From Hyphomonadaceae bacterium (GTDB taxonomy: Bacteria > Pseudomonadota > Alphaproteobacteria > Caulobacterales > Hyphomonadaceae), in assembly GCA_024743315.1 (NCBI GenBank), contig JANSWU010000006.1, positions 62,001 through 126,000 on the forward strand: a stretch of DNA of 64,000 nucleotides, in the 5' to 3' direction. The notes under the pieces were generated by a model. It made no database searches, was not told the origin of the DNA, and worked only from the letters and a program-made list of their open reading frames with translations. Positions 1 to 8,849 of this stretch are shown here, piece after piece (position 1 is the stretch's first letter; the number at the start of each line of letters is the position of its first letter). A program made the position numbers and the translations under genes.

Positions 1-267
1 CGGGCGCTGCCGCGAGCGCCGCGCCGGGTATCTCTTCAACACCCTGTGCTGCCCCACAGGCCGCGACCCCCAATAGGAAACTTGCCAAACTCAAATTGCG
101 GAGCTTCATTTAATCCTGCCTGATCGAAGAACTTACAATAAAAAGGGCAAAGTCGGGCCCCACCACGGCTCCGATTACCGTAGATCCATGGAACTATGTT
201 TCATTCATAATCTTGCAAGTACCTTGATCAAAAAGCCCACGCCACCCGATCCGGATCACGGATCGCA
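1..267. other. Left-edge stretch without an assignable gene
   Basis: No complete gene is visible. Two plus-strand frames are open from the left edge, one to a stop at about 76 and one to a stop at about 111, so the 3' tail of a plus-strand gene may enter from outside the window. Neither short tail is recognisable. From about 112 to 267 there is no plausible coding frame; this part lies downstream of the minus-strand phosphatase-family gene and presumably holds its transcript end. Confidence 0.3.
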
Positions 268-900
268 TCAGCATTCAATGTTAGCGAGGTGAGACGTGTC
301 GTTTAAATAGTTGATCGCCTTATTGTCGAAAAAGCCCCCCCGCTGGAGATGCGTAATCCCCCCAGGCGTCGCCGCAAAGTTCACATATCCGGCGTCGGTC
401 ATTCGCATCCCAATCCAATTCGCGATCACGAACGTCAACGCGAAGCCATGCGTCACAATGATGGTATCTGATGTATCGGAAAGCTTCGACATGGAAGCGT
501 ATATCCGCCCCATAAACTCGCGTTTGCTCTCGGCTCCAGCGACAATGCGGTGATCTAGACGATTGGAAGCTGGCGCCGGCACGATGCGCTCGTCTAGCCA
601 TTCTTGCGGTTTGCCCTCAGCTTCCCCATAGCTGATTTCGCGAAAACCTCGATCAAGAGCAACAGGCTTGCCCAGGGCAGTGCCGATCACATTGGCCGTT
701 TCAGCCGCACGCTTCAGATCAGAACTGATCAAGTCGAGGTCTCTATTGGTGGGTATTAAACCTCGAAGTCGAGCTGCGACAGCCTTGGCCTGATCTCTGC
801 CGCGCGCTGTGAGACTGGTATCATACCATCCCCCAACCCGGCCCTGGATGTGATGCTCAGATTGCGCATGAGTGATGACATATACGTTTTGCATTTCCAC
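268..900 (-). CDS. Histidine phosphatase family protein (phosphoglycerate mutase-like)
   Basis: This 210-residue protein has the size and motif order of the histidine phosphatase superfamily. Near the N-terminus is ITHAQSE, the counterpart of the usual RHGxT/S motif. The phospho-accepting His is kept (about residue 11), but the preceding Arg is replaced by Thr and the Gly by Ala. A second conserved His sits in IIVTHGFAL at about residue 150, and SSDLKRAAETA matches the family's phosphate-pocket Arg segment. Substrate cannot be told; family members act on small phosphoesters or phosphoproteins in the cytoplasm. The first codon is GTG, and an ATG two codons later is an equally possible start. 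It is divergent from the LysR gene with a 478-bp gap, so it could be a LysR target. The altered RHG motif makes activity uncertain. Confidence 0.8.
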   Translation of the reverse strand: MEMQNVYVITHAQSEHHIQGRVGGWYDTSLTARGRDQAKAVAARLRGLIPTNRDLDLISSDLKRAAETANVIGTALGKPVALDRGFREISYGEAEGKPQEWLDERIVPAPASNRLDHRIVAGAESKREFMGRIYASMSKLSDTSDTIIVTHGFALTFVIANWIGMRMTDAGYVNFAATPGGITHLQRGGFFDNKAINYLNDTSHLANIEC

Positions 901-1127
901 GCTTTATCACGGTCTGATGCCGCTCATAGAGAGAAGGAAAAGTCCAAGCCTAGAAGCCCGCTGGAATTCGTAGAGCTCACAAACTTCTTCCAATGTTTGC
1001 TTTATCGCTGACCGTCGGGTTTGTTTTCGGGTTCGGTGTGGGGTTTCTGATTTAGAGCCGCCAGCAGGCTGCCTTGAGCAATGATTTGATCTTGATCCTA
1101 AAAGCGGTGTTTGCAGCATCAAAGAAC

Positions 1128-1161
1128 GAACCCGCCAACCGGGGACTTGGTTGGCGGGTTC
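1128..1161. terminator. Perfect 13-bp hairpin, terminator- or attenuator-like
   Basis: GAACCCGCCAACC (1128-1140) pairs exactly with GGTTGGCGGGTTC (1149-1161) around an 8-nt loop. The stem is GC-rich like an intrinsic terminator, but no clean T-run follows on the plus strand and only a mixed T-rich stretch on the minus strand. Neither annotated neighbour ends here, so it may close an unannotated short transcript or be part of a leader RNA. Confidence 0.5.
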
Positions 1162-1264
1162 TAAGACCTCATACAGGCTGGGTGGGGGAACGCACGCAGA
1201 GGCCAAACAGAAACTATCTCCCTGATTTAACACCACATTTAGACTCGCCAATTGAAATTTGAGA

Positions 1265-1284
1265 CCAAATATGAAACTATTTGG
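1265..1284. promoter_or_regulatory. Inverted repeat upstream of lysR, candidate operator
   Basis: CCAAATA and TATTTGG form a perfect 7-bp inverted repeat separated by 6 bases, centred about 105 bases before the LysR start. LysR-type regulators usually bind dyads with a T-N11-A core near divergent promoters, and this AT-rich dyad fits loosely. Binding is inferred only. Confidence 0.25.
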
Positions 1285-1378
1285 AACAAGAGGGGCGATC
1301 TGTGGCGAGAAATTCAATAAAATTATGCATACCAATAACCTCTATGGTTCGTTGGGATAGGCCTTGTGAGACGGTCTT

Positions 1379-2257
1379 ATGGACCTGAAGAAGATCGCTC
1401 ATTTTGAATGCGTCTATCGCCTTCGAAGCTTTTCAAAAGCCGCTGAAGAGCTTTCATTGACCCATTCCGCCCTGACGAAAAGCATTCGTTCATTGGAAGC
1501 GACGTGGGATACTGTTCTGTTTCTCAGAACCACCCGGTCTGTCCTGCCTACGGAAGCGGGCATCCGGCTATACCCGATGGCCGAACGACTTCTAGCGCTC
1601 GCCGATGAAACGAAAAAGGAAGCAATTGGGGTCGAACGTGAACTTACCATCATTACCGGCCCCGTCGTCTTAGAAGCGTATCTGCCGGTAGCAATTTCGA
1701 AGTTTCGTGAGCAGTTTCCCGGCACTCGAATCGTGGCGGAAACACTACCTCCACAGCGGGCTATGCAAGAGCTTATCAATCGGCGCGCCCACTTGCTTTT
1801 GTTTCCTGAAGTGACCTTGCAAGGCATGCCGCCGCCCGAAAACCTCATACTGAAAAGCCTGATCGAAGAAGAAAGCCTTGTCGCCTGCCGCCGAGATCAT
1901 CCCGTGCTGTCTCGGGAGAAATCTTATGAAGATTATTTTGCAGCTGATTGGGCCGTTCCGGGCGATTATTCCTATGAATTGTCTCGCCTACCCACGGAAG
2001 CGCAGAATCGATTGAAAAGCGCCGGTTACCCAAAATACCGTCTCAATAGTCTCTCCGCATGTCTTGAACTTTGTATGCGCTCTGACGCATTAGTGCTTGT
2101 TCCCAAGTCCTTCGCACATCCATTCTTTGAAAACGGTTCACTGTCCGCGCGACCACACACTTTCACTCACCAATTCTCTGTGAGCGCCGCGGCTTTGAAT
2201 GACTCAGTCTATGAGCGATCGGTGGACGCCTTTATCAGCTGCTTAGAGACAGATTGA
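1379..2257 (+). CDS. LysR family transcriptional regulator
   Basis: At 292 residues the protein has the standard LysR length. Residues 1-60 form the winged helix-turn-helix, with the typical pattern FECVYRLRSFSKAAEELSLTHSALTKSI followed by LE and a TEAG turn, given here in short form: SFSKAAEEL, then TTRSVLPTEAG. Residues about 85-290 form the two-lobed LysR substrate-binding fold. A TGAGACGG stretch lies just before the ATG. Such proteins are cytoplasmic homotetrameric regulators responding to a small ligand, and often control the divergent neighbour, here the phosphatase-family gene. The ligand cannot be predicted. Confidence 0.93.
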   Translation: MDLKKIAHFECVYRLRSFSKAAEELSLTHSALTKSIRSLEATWDTVLFLRTTRSVLPTEAGIRLYPMAERLLALADETKKEAIGVERELTIITGPVVLEAYLPVAISKFREQFPGTRIVAETLPPQRAMQELINRRAHLLLFPEVTLQGMPPPENLILKSLIEEESLVACRRDHPVLSREKSYEDYFAADWAVPGDYSYELSRLPTEAQNRLKSAGYPKYRLNSLSACLELCMRSDALVLVPKSFAHPFFENGSLSARPHTFTHQFSVSAAALNDSVYERSVDAFISCLETD

Positions 2258-2383
2258 GCCTGCTGGAAGAAGTGCGACCTTGCGCTTTGGAGAAAACGCT
2301 TATGGGTGCTTTTGCTCCATAGCTTGTCATTCCGAGCGTGCGTTTTAGGGCGTTTTAGGTCATTCGCGTGACCCGGAGCATTG

Positions 2384-2407
2384 TCGGGCGAGGTCTCCCT
2401 CGCCCGA
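2384..2407. repeat. Perfect hairpin containing the dispersed TCGGGCGAGG motif
   Basis: TCGGGCGAGG (2384-2393) and CCTCGCCCGA (2398-2407) form a perfect 10-bp stem with a TCTC loop between the convergent ends of lysR and the RTX gene. There is no T-run on either side, so it is a weak candidate for a bidirectional terminator. The arm sequence recurs in other gene-free places of the window (18459-18474, 43116-43131, 61864-61875), suggesting a REP-like dispersed element. Confidence 0.5.
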
Positions 2408-2452
2408 TAGTGACCCCCCTCTCAAGGTCTTTAAACCCGCAGCCTCCGCGGC

Positions 2453-5400
2453 CTACGCAAAGTCCCATTCAGATGAAGTAAGAATACTATCAATGTCGCC
2501 GAAGCCGTCTGTGAGATCGCTTGAAACAAAGCTCGGGAGGATGATCGTATTATCACCTATGACGCCTTGATCAGTCATGTCGACGAACCAATCGGTGACA
2601 GGCGAGACATCATTTGAAACAGGTTCGAACATCTCACTCACAAGCGAAGACACCGACGCCGTCTCCATCTCGAAGTCTTTGATCGGCGTCATAACGCTGG
2701 TTGTTTCTATGATCTCCGCCCCCGCGTCATCGAATTGCTTGATCGGTGAGAGCGGCTCGGACAAAGACGTCTTGCTGGCGACCGATAGAGCCAATGACTC
2801 CACCACGTCCGCTTCGGCAATGTAGATCACCGACGCGAGCACCTCTTCCTGGTTAAATCCATTGAGATTGATCTTGACGTGGAACTCACCAGTTCCAAAG
2901 CCTTCGATCAGCTTGATGACCGTACCGCCTGAAATCGAGCGCACTTCCAAATCGTCGGACGTCAATCCAAGCGCGCTCAGATCGATGATATCTCCAGGCG
3001 CCCAGTCGAAAACCGTATCGATCGCACCGTTGACGGATGTACCCGGCGCAAACGTGAACGCGTCGGCGGCATCGGTTCCGAATAGGTTTTCCTGACCGAT
3101 GCCCGCTTCGATCACATTGAACTCTTCCTCTTGGGGCGGTTCTGGTGAAGTAGCTACACCGATGAAATTGGCCTCGGTTAGATCACCAGCGCTAATGCCA
3201 GAGAGCTCCAGGGTGTCACCATTTCCGAAATCCACATAAACGAAGCCGGTTGTGTTCGAGACCAACGCAAGTGCTTGAGCGCTAGTCAAGCCCAGTTCTG
3301 AAACATTCAACCGATCATGTTCTGGATTGAACCCGTTCACAATATCTGCGCCGTCTCCAGGCCGGATCACTAGCGTTTGCTGACCTGTGCCGCCACCAAT
3401 GTAAATGTAGTCTGCGCCGGTTCCGCCGATAATCAGGCTCTCGCCATCACCATCACGGATCAGGATATAATCGTCGCCAGCGCCACCATCAAAGAACTTA
3501 TTGCCGAGATCTCCGGCTATGGTGTCATTACCCTCGCCACCTTGAACAATGTCGTTCCCGTCTTCGGCGTCTAGATAATTGTCTTTACCATCCCCAATCA
3601 AGCGATCATCAAAATCAGTTCCAATAATCCGTTCGATGCTCGTAATGGGGGCTTGGCCGCCATATCCGTCATCGACAATTTCCCCAATTGCGAGATCAAC
3701 GTGAACACCCGTGGATCTCGAAGTTGATGACAAACTCAATGGGCCGTTTTCAGTTATGGGTATGGTCTCGAGGAAATAGACGCCATCGCTGCCTTCCCCT
3801 CCGTCGATACTCGAAGGCGCGAGTTCAATAAAGAAGACGTCGCTCCCGGCATGCCCTTGAATTACATCAGCGCCGCCGCCGAGGATGGTGAACGTGTTAT
3901 CCGCGTCATTCCCTATAATGATGTCGTCCGTCGGGCTACGCAGGTGCACACGTTCTATGTCTCTGATAATGTCGACCCCGCCATGACCATCTGCGAAAAC
4001 CGTTTCCGCTGAAAGGTCGACGTGGACTGGATTTATGAGAGATGAAACGCGGTACATATCGATCGTGTCCGGGCTTCCAATCAGCAGATCATTCCCGGGA
4101 TCAGCGTAGAAAAAGTCACCAAAGGCGCTGAGTTCACTTCCACCGCCAATAACAATATCGTCGCCTGCGCCTCCGTACAGCCTGTCCCGACCGAGTCCAC
4201 CGATCAGCAGATCATCACCGGCAAATCCTTGCAGCGTATCGTCGCCGTCTAGTCCTTGGATTTCATCTGCCAGATCGGTGCCACCAATCAGTTCGGTATC
4301 GTCCGAACCAACGATTAGATTGCGCTCAACAGTTTCTATGACAGTCAAATCAACACTTGCCTGGTTTGTCGCGGCGCCGTTGCTGACTGTATAGTTGAAG
4401 CTATCGCTTCCGACGAACCCAATGTCCGGAGTGTACTGGAAGACACCATTGCCAACATACACCAAGACGCCGTTTGTGGGCTGCGTAAATTCAGCAATAA
4501 AGAGAGAGGCATCATTTGGATCTGTGTCATTGCTTAAAACAGAGACCGCTACGACCGAGTTCAATTCTGTTCTCACGATGTCATCATTCGCCATCGGCAC
4601 AGTCTGTTCGGGCGGAGTCTCGCCGTCATAGATGACAGAAGCAAGCACGTCTTCCTGGCTGTAGCCATTGAGATTGATTTTGACGTGGAATTCACCTTCG
4701 CCAAAGCCCTCGATAAGCTTGATGACCGTACCACCAGAGATCGTACGGACTTCAATATCCTCCGAAGTCAATCCAAGCGCAGAGAGATCAATGACATCTC
4801 CAGGCGCCCAGTCGAGAACCGTGTCTATGGCACCATTGACGGACGTACCGGGCGCAAAGATGAACGCGTCTGCCGCTTCGGTCCCGAATAGGTTTTCCTG
4901 GCCAGCACTGGCGTCAATGAGATTGAATTCAGGCTCTGGAGGTGGCGGCTCAACCCCGATGAAATTCGCTTCCGTGAGAGCAGTCGCGGTCGTATTGCGA
5001 ATCTCGAGACTGTCGCCATTTCCGAAATCGAGAACAACCGAAGAGTCGACTTGTTGAGCAAGCCCTAGTGCCTGCGTAGCTGTTAGCCCAAGCGCGGAAA
5101 CATCGATGCGGTCTTCGCTTGGATTGAAACGTTCCTCAGCGTCGCCACTGCTAAGGGGATTGTTCTCAACAAAAGCAATAAAGTCTTTGCCACCCCCGGT
5201 CTCGAGCACCACGATGTCGGCGCCGACCCCAAGAATGTACTCATCATCGCCGAGACCTCCAATCAGGATGTCATCTCCGATACCAGCAAACAATCGGTCA
5301 TCGCCGTCGCCACCATCCAAACGGTCGTCACCGGCGTCACCGTAGAGCCAGTCTACGGCACCGCGACCGAAAAGAATATCATTGCCGAACTCTCCAAAGA

Positions 5401-7948
5401 GATCATTGTCCTCGTCATCTCCGGAAATTTGGTCGTCATGATTACTCCCCGATACCCGCTCGATCGAGATCAACTGGTCACTAAATTGCTGCCCATTTGC
5501 ATCTGTGTAAGTGGCACTCCCTGCCACCAGATCCACAAACAGCGAGGAAATCTCCAATGGCGTATACAAAACCATGTCGAACCCAGGGCCGCCGTCGGCA
5601 ATATCATTCCCTAGTCCAGGACGAAGAAAGTCATTTCCCTCACCGCCGCGTAGCTCGTCATCACCTTCATCGCCGTAGAGAAAATCCAGTCCTGCACCAC
5701 CCTCGATTAAGTCATTCCCCTCATTGCCGTATGCTATGTCTGAACCACCAAAAGTTTGAATGGTGTCGTCTCGCGATGTCCCGATCAGAAAGTCGTCGAA
5801 TTCTGATCCCAGTATAATACTCGGCCCAGGTTCAGCGACTTCAATGCTCACTGTCGCCGTTGAGGTCAGTTCGCCATCGGTGACTGTGTAAGTGAAAGTG
5901 TCCGTTCCAATAAAGCCGGCCTCAGGGACATATCGAAACCCGCCCTCACCTTGATCCAAGACCAAACCACGTTCGGCTTGAGCGAAACTCACAATTGAAA
6001 GCGCATCACCGTCAGGATCGTTATCATTGCCAAACACAAAGATTGAGACACCACTGTCAACATCCGTCTCAGAGCTATCATCGTTTGCAACCGGTGCTGA
6101 ATTTGCTCTCAGTTCAAGGTGTCCGAACTCTCCGATCGCTGTGCGCAAGCCACCCGTATATCCTTTAAGCGTAACGCTCGCATCGGCTTGTCCGTCTCCA
6201 TCGCTATCCTCAAGAATTACCGTGTCGCCGTCTTGCACCTCATAACGAATTTGGAAGGCGACGCCGGAAAATTCGCTGGTTCCTATGAAATCGATTTCTT
6301 CGGGCGGGATGCTTGAACGAATAATTGTAACCGCGTCCTCATCGTCAAAGTCGACGATCGTGTCGTTATCGAAAATTCGCCCGTCTTCACGCCAGTATAA
6401 AAACTTATCCGCTCCTAAGCCGCCCGCAAGCAGGTCGGCTCCAGCGCCGCCATTTAGTTCATCATCGCCTGAACCGCCGTAAAGCTCATCCGCGGCGAAA
6501 CCGCCATCTAGATCATCGTTGCCGTCGCCGCCTCTGAGAAACGCGGTCTCGCTACTGCTGCGCGCAAAGAGTCTATCGTCGCCAGCGCCGCCATCGGCTT
6601 CACCTCCGTCTTGGAGGACAAGAAGGTCATCACCTCCTCTTCCTTCGAGCCGATCATATCCACCCTGGCCATCGAGATAATTGTTATTGTCGTCGCCCAA
6701 CAATGTATCGTCAAATCTTGTTCCTTGAAGATTTTCGATACGTGAAACTTGCGTTTCACCGCCAAAGCTCAAATCGCGATAAATACCTTCATCAAGATCG
6801 ATAGAAACGCCTGCATCTCTATCGATCCGAATTATGAACCCGTCCGCGTTGAGTCGATCTGCAGCCCCCCAGAAGCGTAGAAAATCAGTTCCTTCACCAC
6901 CATCGATCGATGCAACTGGTCCGTCGATTAGGAAGCTATCATCACCCCGCCCACCTTCCAGGACATCTTCACCTCCTCCAGTCAGAACGAAACGATTATC
7001 ACTGTCATCCCCAATGAGAATGTCACTTCCGAACCCTCTAATCCACGCTCCATTGATGTCGGTAAAAGTATCAGTGCCCCCAAAGCCATCACTCACAACG
7101 ATACCGAGGGAGAAATCGATATGAACCTGGTTCGTTAGCAAGGAAGGGAAGTCGAGGGAGCCCGCTACAATGAAATTATTCCATCCATCGGTGGGCTCGG
7201 AGCCAACGAAAGTATCGTTCCCGGCATCGAGGAAGAAGTAATCACCTTGTCCAGTTCCAGCGACATCCCCGCCGACAAGTTCATCGTCACCTTCGCCCCC
7301 ACGCAACCGATCTGAGCCGTCACCGCCCAAAATGAGGTCATTGCCGTCGCCTCCATCAATGATGTCGTTTCCAGAAAGCCCCTGGATTTCATCATCTAAG
7401 TCCGTTCCGGTGAGGGTTTCGTTTTCATCCGTGCCGATGATGAGATTTCGAACGGATTCTTCTGGCGGAAGCTCAAACAGGACCGATGCCAAGACGTCTT
7501 CGGGACTATTTCCATTCAAGTTGATTTTGAGGTGGAACTCGCCTTCACCGAAGCCTTCGATCAGCTTCAGAACGGTCCCGTCAGAGATTGTCCGCACCTC
7601 TAGGTCTTCTGCGCTCAGACCCAGCTGCGAAAGATCAATGATATCCCCTGGCGCCCAATCGAGAATGGTGTCAATCGCCCCATTTATCGAGGTTCCCGGC
7701 GCAAAGGTGAACACATCGACCGCATCTGTTCCCAGCAAGTTTTCGCGACCAACGCTGGCCGTAATCACATTCCTCTCAGCGTTGGAGAGCGATGAAACCG
7801 TATTGTCCTCCGAGACCGAAGAAAGCGAGGTTGTGCCACCTGAGCCGTCACTTTCACCGAACTGCTGATTTTTGATTGTATCCAAGACGTCCACCCGATT
7901 CGAAAATATTAGTGATTTCCAATTCTCGCCTTGCTTCCCTCCAATCAA
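2453..7948 (-). CDS. Giant RTX-repeat calcium-binding protein, probable type I secretion substrate
   Basis: The 1,831-residue acidic protein has no N-terminal signal peptide and is full of RTX nonapeptides of the GGxGxDxhx type (for example GGDGNDLILGG), which bind calcium and fold into parallel beta-rolls outside the cell. Approximate order: repeat module A (68-158), RTX blocks (170-560), cadherin-like/Ig-like domain with NDNDPDGD motif (617-710), RTX (716-946), module B (1017-1107), second NDTDPND-type domain (1116-1203), RTX (1207-1516), module C (1620-1709), and a C-terminal 120-residue tail of type I secretion character. It starts at TTG with GAGGGGA upstream. No ABC exporter lies next to it. 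The role could be adhesion, S-layer or matrix formation beside the polysaccharide locus. It is not a recognisable enzyme. Confidence 0.9.
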   Translation of the reverse strand: MIGGKQGENWKSLIFSNRVDVLDTIKNQQFGESDGSGGTTSLSSVSEDNTVSSLSNAERNVITASVGRENLLGTDAVDVFTFAPGTSINGAIDTILDWAPGDIIDLSQLGLSAEDLEVRTISDGTVLKLIEGFGEGEFHLKINLNGNSPEDVLASVLFELPPEESVRNLIIGTDENETLTGTDLDDEIQGLSGNDIIDGGDGNDLILGGDGSDRLRGGEGDDELVGGDVAGTGQGDYFFLDAGNDTFVGSEPTDGWNNFIVAGSLDFPSLLTNQVHIDFSLGIVVSDGFGGTDTFTDINGAWIRGFGSDILIGDDSDNRFVLTGGGEDVLEGGRGDDSFLIDGPVASIDGGEGTDFLRFWGAADRLNADGFIIRIDRDAGVSIDLDEGIYRDLSFGGETQVSRIENLQGTRFDDTLLGDDNNNYLDGQGGYDRLEGRGGDDLLVLQDGGEADGGAGDDRLFARSSSETAFLRGGDGNDDLDGGFAADELYGGSGDDELNGGAGADLLAGGLGADKFLYWREDGRIFDNDTIVDFDDEDAVTIIRSSIPPEEIDFIGTSEFSGVAFQIRYEVQDGDTVILEDSDGDGQADASVTLKGYTGGLRTAIGEFGHLELRANSAPVANDDSSETDVDSGVSIFVFGNDNDPDGDALSIVSFAQAERGLVLDQGEGGFRYVPEAGFIGTDTFTYTVTDGELTSTATVSIEVAEPGPSIILGSEFDDFLIGTSRDDTIQTFGGSDIAYGNEGNDLIEGGAGLDFLYGDEGDDELRGGEGNDFLRPGLGNDIADGGPGFDMVLYTPLEISSLFVDLVAGSATYTDANGQQFSDQLISIERVSGSNHDDQISGDDEDNDLFGEFGNDILFGRGAVDWLYGDAGDDRLDGGDGDDRLFAGIGDDILIGGLGDDEYILGVGADIVVLETGGGKDFIAFVENNPLSSGDAEERFNPSEDRIDVSALGLTATQALGLAQQVDSSVVLDFGNGDSLEIRNTTATALTEANFIGVEPPPPEPEFNLIDASAGQENLFGTEAADAFIFAPGTSVNGAIDTVLDWAPGDVIDLSALGLTSEDIEVRTISGGTVIKLIEGFGEGEFHVKINLNGYSQEDVLASVIYDGETPPEQTVPMANDDIVRTELNSVVAVSVLSNDTDPNDASLFIAEFTQPTNGVLVYVGNGVFQYTPDIGFVGSDSFNYTVSNGAATNQASVDLTVIETVERNLIVGSDDTELIGGTDLADEIQGLDGDDTLQGFAGDDLLIGGLGRDRLYGGAGDDIVIGGGSELSAFGDFFYADPGNDLLIGSPDTIDMYRVSSLINPVHVDLSAETVFADGHGGVDIIRDIERVHLRSPTDDIIIGNDADNTFTILGGGADVIQGHAGSDVFFIELAPSSIDGGEGSDGVYFLETIPITENGPLSLSSTSRSTGVHVDLAIGEIVDDGYGGQAPITSIERIIGTDFDDRLIGDGKDNYLDAEDGNDIVQGGEGNDTIAGDLGNKFFDGGAGDDYILIRDGDGESLIIGGTGADYIYIGGGTGQQTLVIRPGDGADIVNGFNPEHDRLNVSELGLTSAQALALVSNTTGFVYVDFGNGDTLELSGISAGDLTEANFIGVATSPEPPQEEEFNVIEAGIGQENLFGTDAADAFTFAPGTSVNGAIDTVFDWAPGDIIDLSALGLTSDDLEVRSISGGTVIKLIEGFGTGEFHVKINLNGFNQEEVLASVIYIAEADVVESLALSVASKTSLSEPLSPIKQFDDAGAEIIETTSVMTPIKDFEMETASVSSLVSEMFEPVSNDVSPVTDWFVDMTDQGVIGDNTIILPSFVSSDLTDGFGDIDSILTSSEWDFA
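2822..3091 (-). repeat. RTX protein module C (third 90-residue copy)
   Basis: Encodes a 90-residue module beginning ENLFGTDAADAFTFAPG and ending in ASVIY. It is almost identical to the modules at 4628-4897 and 7475-7744, including the DWAPGDIIDLSALGL and KLIEGFG segments. The C-terminal copy directly precedes the presumed secretion tail. Confidence 0.85.
4628..4897 (-). repeat. RTX protein module B (second 90-residue copy)
   Basis: Second copy of the module, beginning ENLFGTEAADAFIFAPG. It sits between an RTX block and the second cadherin-like domain. Amino-acid identity to the other copies is high over the full 90 residues, indicating internal duplication. Confidence 0.85.
7475..7744 (-). 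repeat. RTX protein module A (first 90-residue copy)
   Basis: N-terminal copy, beginning ENLLGTDAVDVFTFAPG, slightly more diverged than copies B and C (Ser/Ala, Ile/Val and Leu/Ile exchanges). It follows a Ser/Thr-rich N-terminus of about 65 residues. Confidence 0.85.
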
Positions 7949-8104
7949 GACCTATCCCCTCAGAGGAGAATTATTTTAGCAGTGAAGCAAAAAAGTGGAT
8001 TTTATTCTGGCTTTATTGGCCCAACCAATAGAGGAAACAAAAGCAATCTTTGAAACCCGCGCCCTTCGGGGCTAACGGAACCGCACGCGAAGAAGCCCTA
8101 AAAA

Positions 8105-8136
8105 GCAAAAAGCCGTCCCATTTAGGACGGCTTTCA
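8105..8136 (-). terminator. Rho-independent terminator of the FecR-like gene
   Basis: AAAGCCGTCC (8109-8118) pairs with GGACGGCTTT (8125-8134) around a 6-nt loop. Read on the minus strand the hairpin is followed by a T-rich run (TTGCTTTTT), and it lies 25 bases after the stop of the minus-strand gene at 8162. This is the clearest intrinsic terminator in the window. Confidence 0.85.
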
Positions 8137-8161
8137 AAAAAGGTTGTGGTCAGTCAAAGAC

Positions 8162-8662
8162 CTATGGGCTGGTTGGCGTCGGCGTGCCGTCATCACCGCC
8201 GCCCCCTCCAGCAGCCGCCGCGATACCGCCCGCTGCCACAACGATACCGCCAATGATCAGGGGCGCGTTACCTCCGCCTGCCGCAGCTCCGGCGCCTTCA
8301 CCACCTGTCGGTGTTGGTGTTGCAATCTCATTCGCTGCGAGCTGCGCTTCCGTCGGCGTTTCCATGGCTTGCATGACCGTACAGAAATCACCGTTCAGGA
8401 CGATATCCTGACCTGCTGGGATCGTATGGGTGCATCCATTGAACGTCACTGTAGCATCACCGCTTCCAGTGTTTGTCATCCGAATGGTGTCGCCGAAATA
8501 CAGGTCTTCCCCCACAGAAAGAGAATAAGTCACTCCGTCCCTGGCGACAATCAAGTCACCATAAGCTCCAGTATACTCAGCGACTGATCCGCCCGCCGTC
8601 TGTGCAACAGCAACCGGACCCATCATAGCGACCGCAAGGCCGAGCGCTAAAATTCGTGACAT
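8162..8662 (-). CDS. Secreted FecR-like protein with hydrophobic Gly/Ala C-terminal tail (copy 1)
   Basis: I take the ATG at 8662 as the start because AAGGGGA lies just upstream and a signal peptide begins there (SRILALGLAVAMMGPVAVAQ, cleavage after AVA). The reading frame extends 29 codons further upstream without such support. The mature part resembles a FecR-type beta fold (a polar start, then VGEDLYFGDTIRM and a two-Cys stretch from about residue 75). A Pro/Thr/Gly linker leads to a hydrophobic segment GGNAPLIIGGIVVAAGG at about residue 130, then a Gly-rich acidic end. The paralogue just upstream (8850-9362) shares this tail almost exactly. Function is unknown; envelope or polysaccharide association is suggested by location. 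Confidence 0.75.
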   Translation of the reverse strand: MSRILALGLAVAMMGPVAVAQTAGGSVAEYTGAYGDLIVARDGVTYSLSVGEDLYFGDTIRMTNTGSGDATVTFNGCTHTIPAGQDIVLNGDFCTVMQAMETPTEAQLAANEIATPTPTGGEGAGAAAGGGNAPLIIGGIVVAAGGIAAAAGGGGGDDGTPTPTSP

Positions 8663-8849
8663 TCTACGTCCCCTTTGACTTGGAGGCATTTCATTAACCA
8701 AACGAAACGCAAATGTACACGACCCTGTGGATAAATTTTTTATAACCAAGTCTATTTGGACTTCATTGTTGCAAATCTAGCGCGCATTCTAAGAACGTTG
8801 CCTGACATTCAGGCAACTTAAATGCTCTCACCTAGATCTGATTGCCTGA

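Larger units (their letters stand above)
901..1378. other. 478-bp intergenic region between divergent phosphatase and lysR
   Basis: No convincing gene is present; open frames here lack a ribosome-binding site and have no protein-like composition. The stretch holds a strong 13-bp hairpin (1128-1161) and a 7-bp inverted repeat about 100 bases upstream of lysR (1265-1284), and must contain the promoters of both divergent flanking genes. Confidence 0.6.

Noticed and set aside
907-1335. 142-codon minus-strand open frame
   Set aside because: No ribosome-binding site, no recognisable domain, and it runs straight through the strong hairpin; composition is not protein-like.
2822-7744. Regularly spaced repeats resembling an array
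   Set aside because: They are protein-coding RTX motifs and three 90-residue modules in one reading frame. There are no conserved short repeats with unique spacers, so this is not a CRISPR.
2577-7868. Many 60-180 codon plus-strand and alternative-frame open frames inside the RTX gene
   Set aside because: Shadow frames produced by the repetitive GGxGxD codons; the minus-strand RTX frame is uninterrupted for 1,831 codons.
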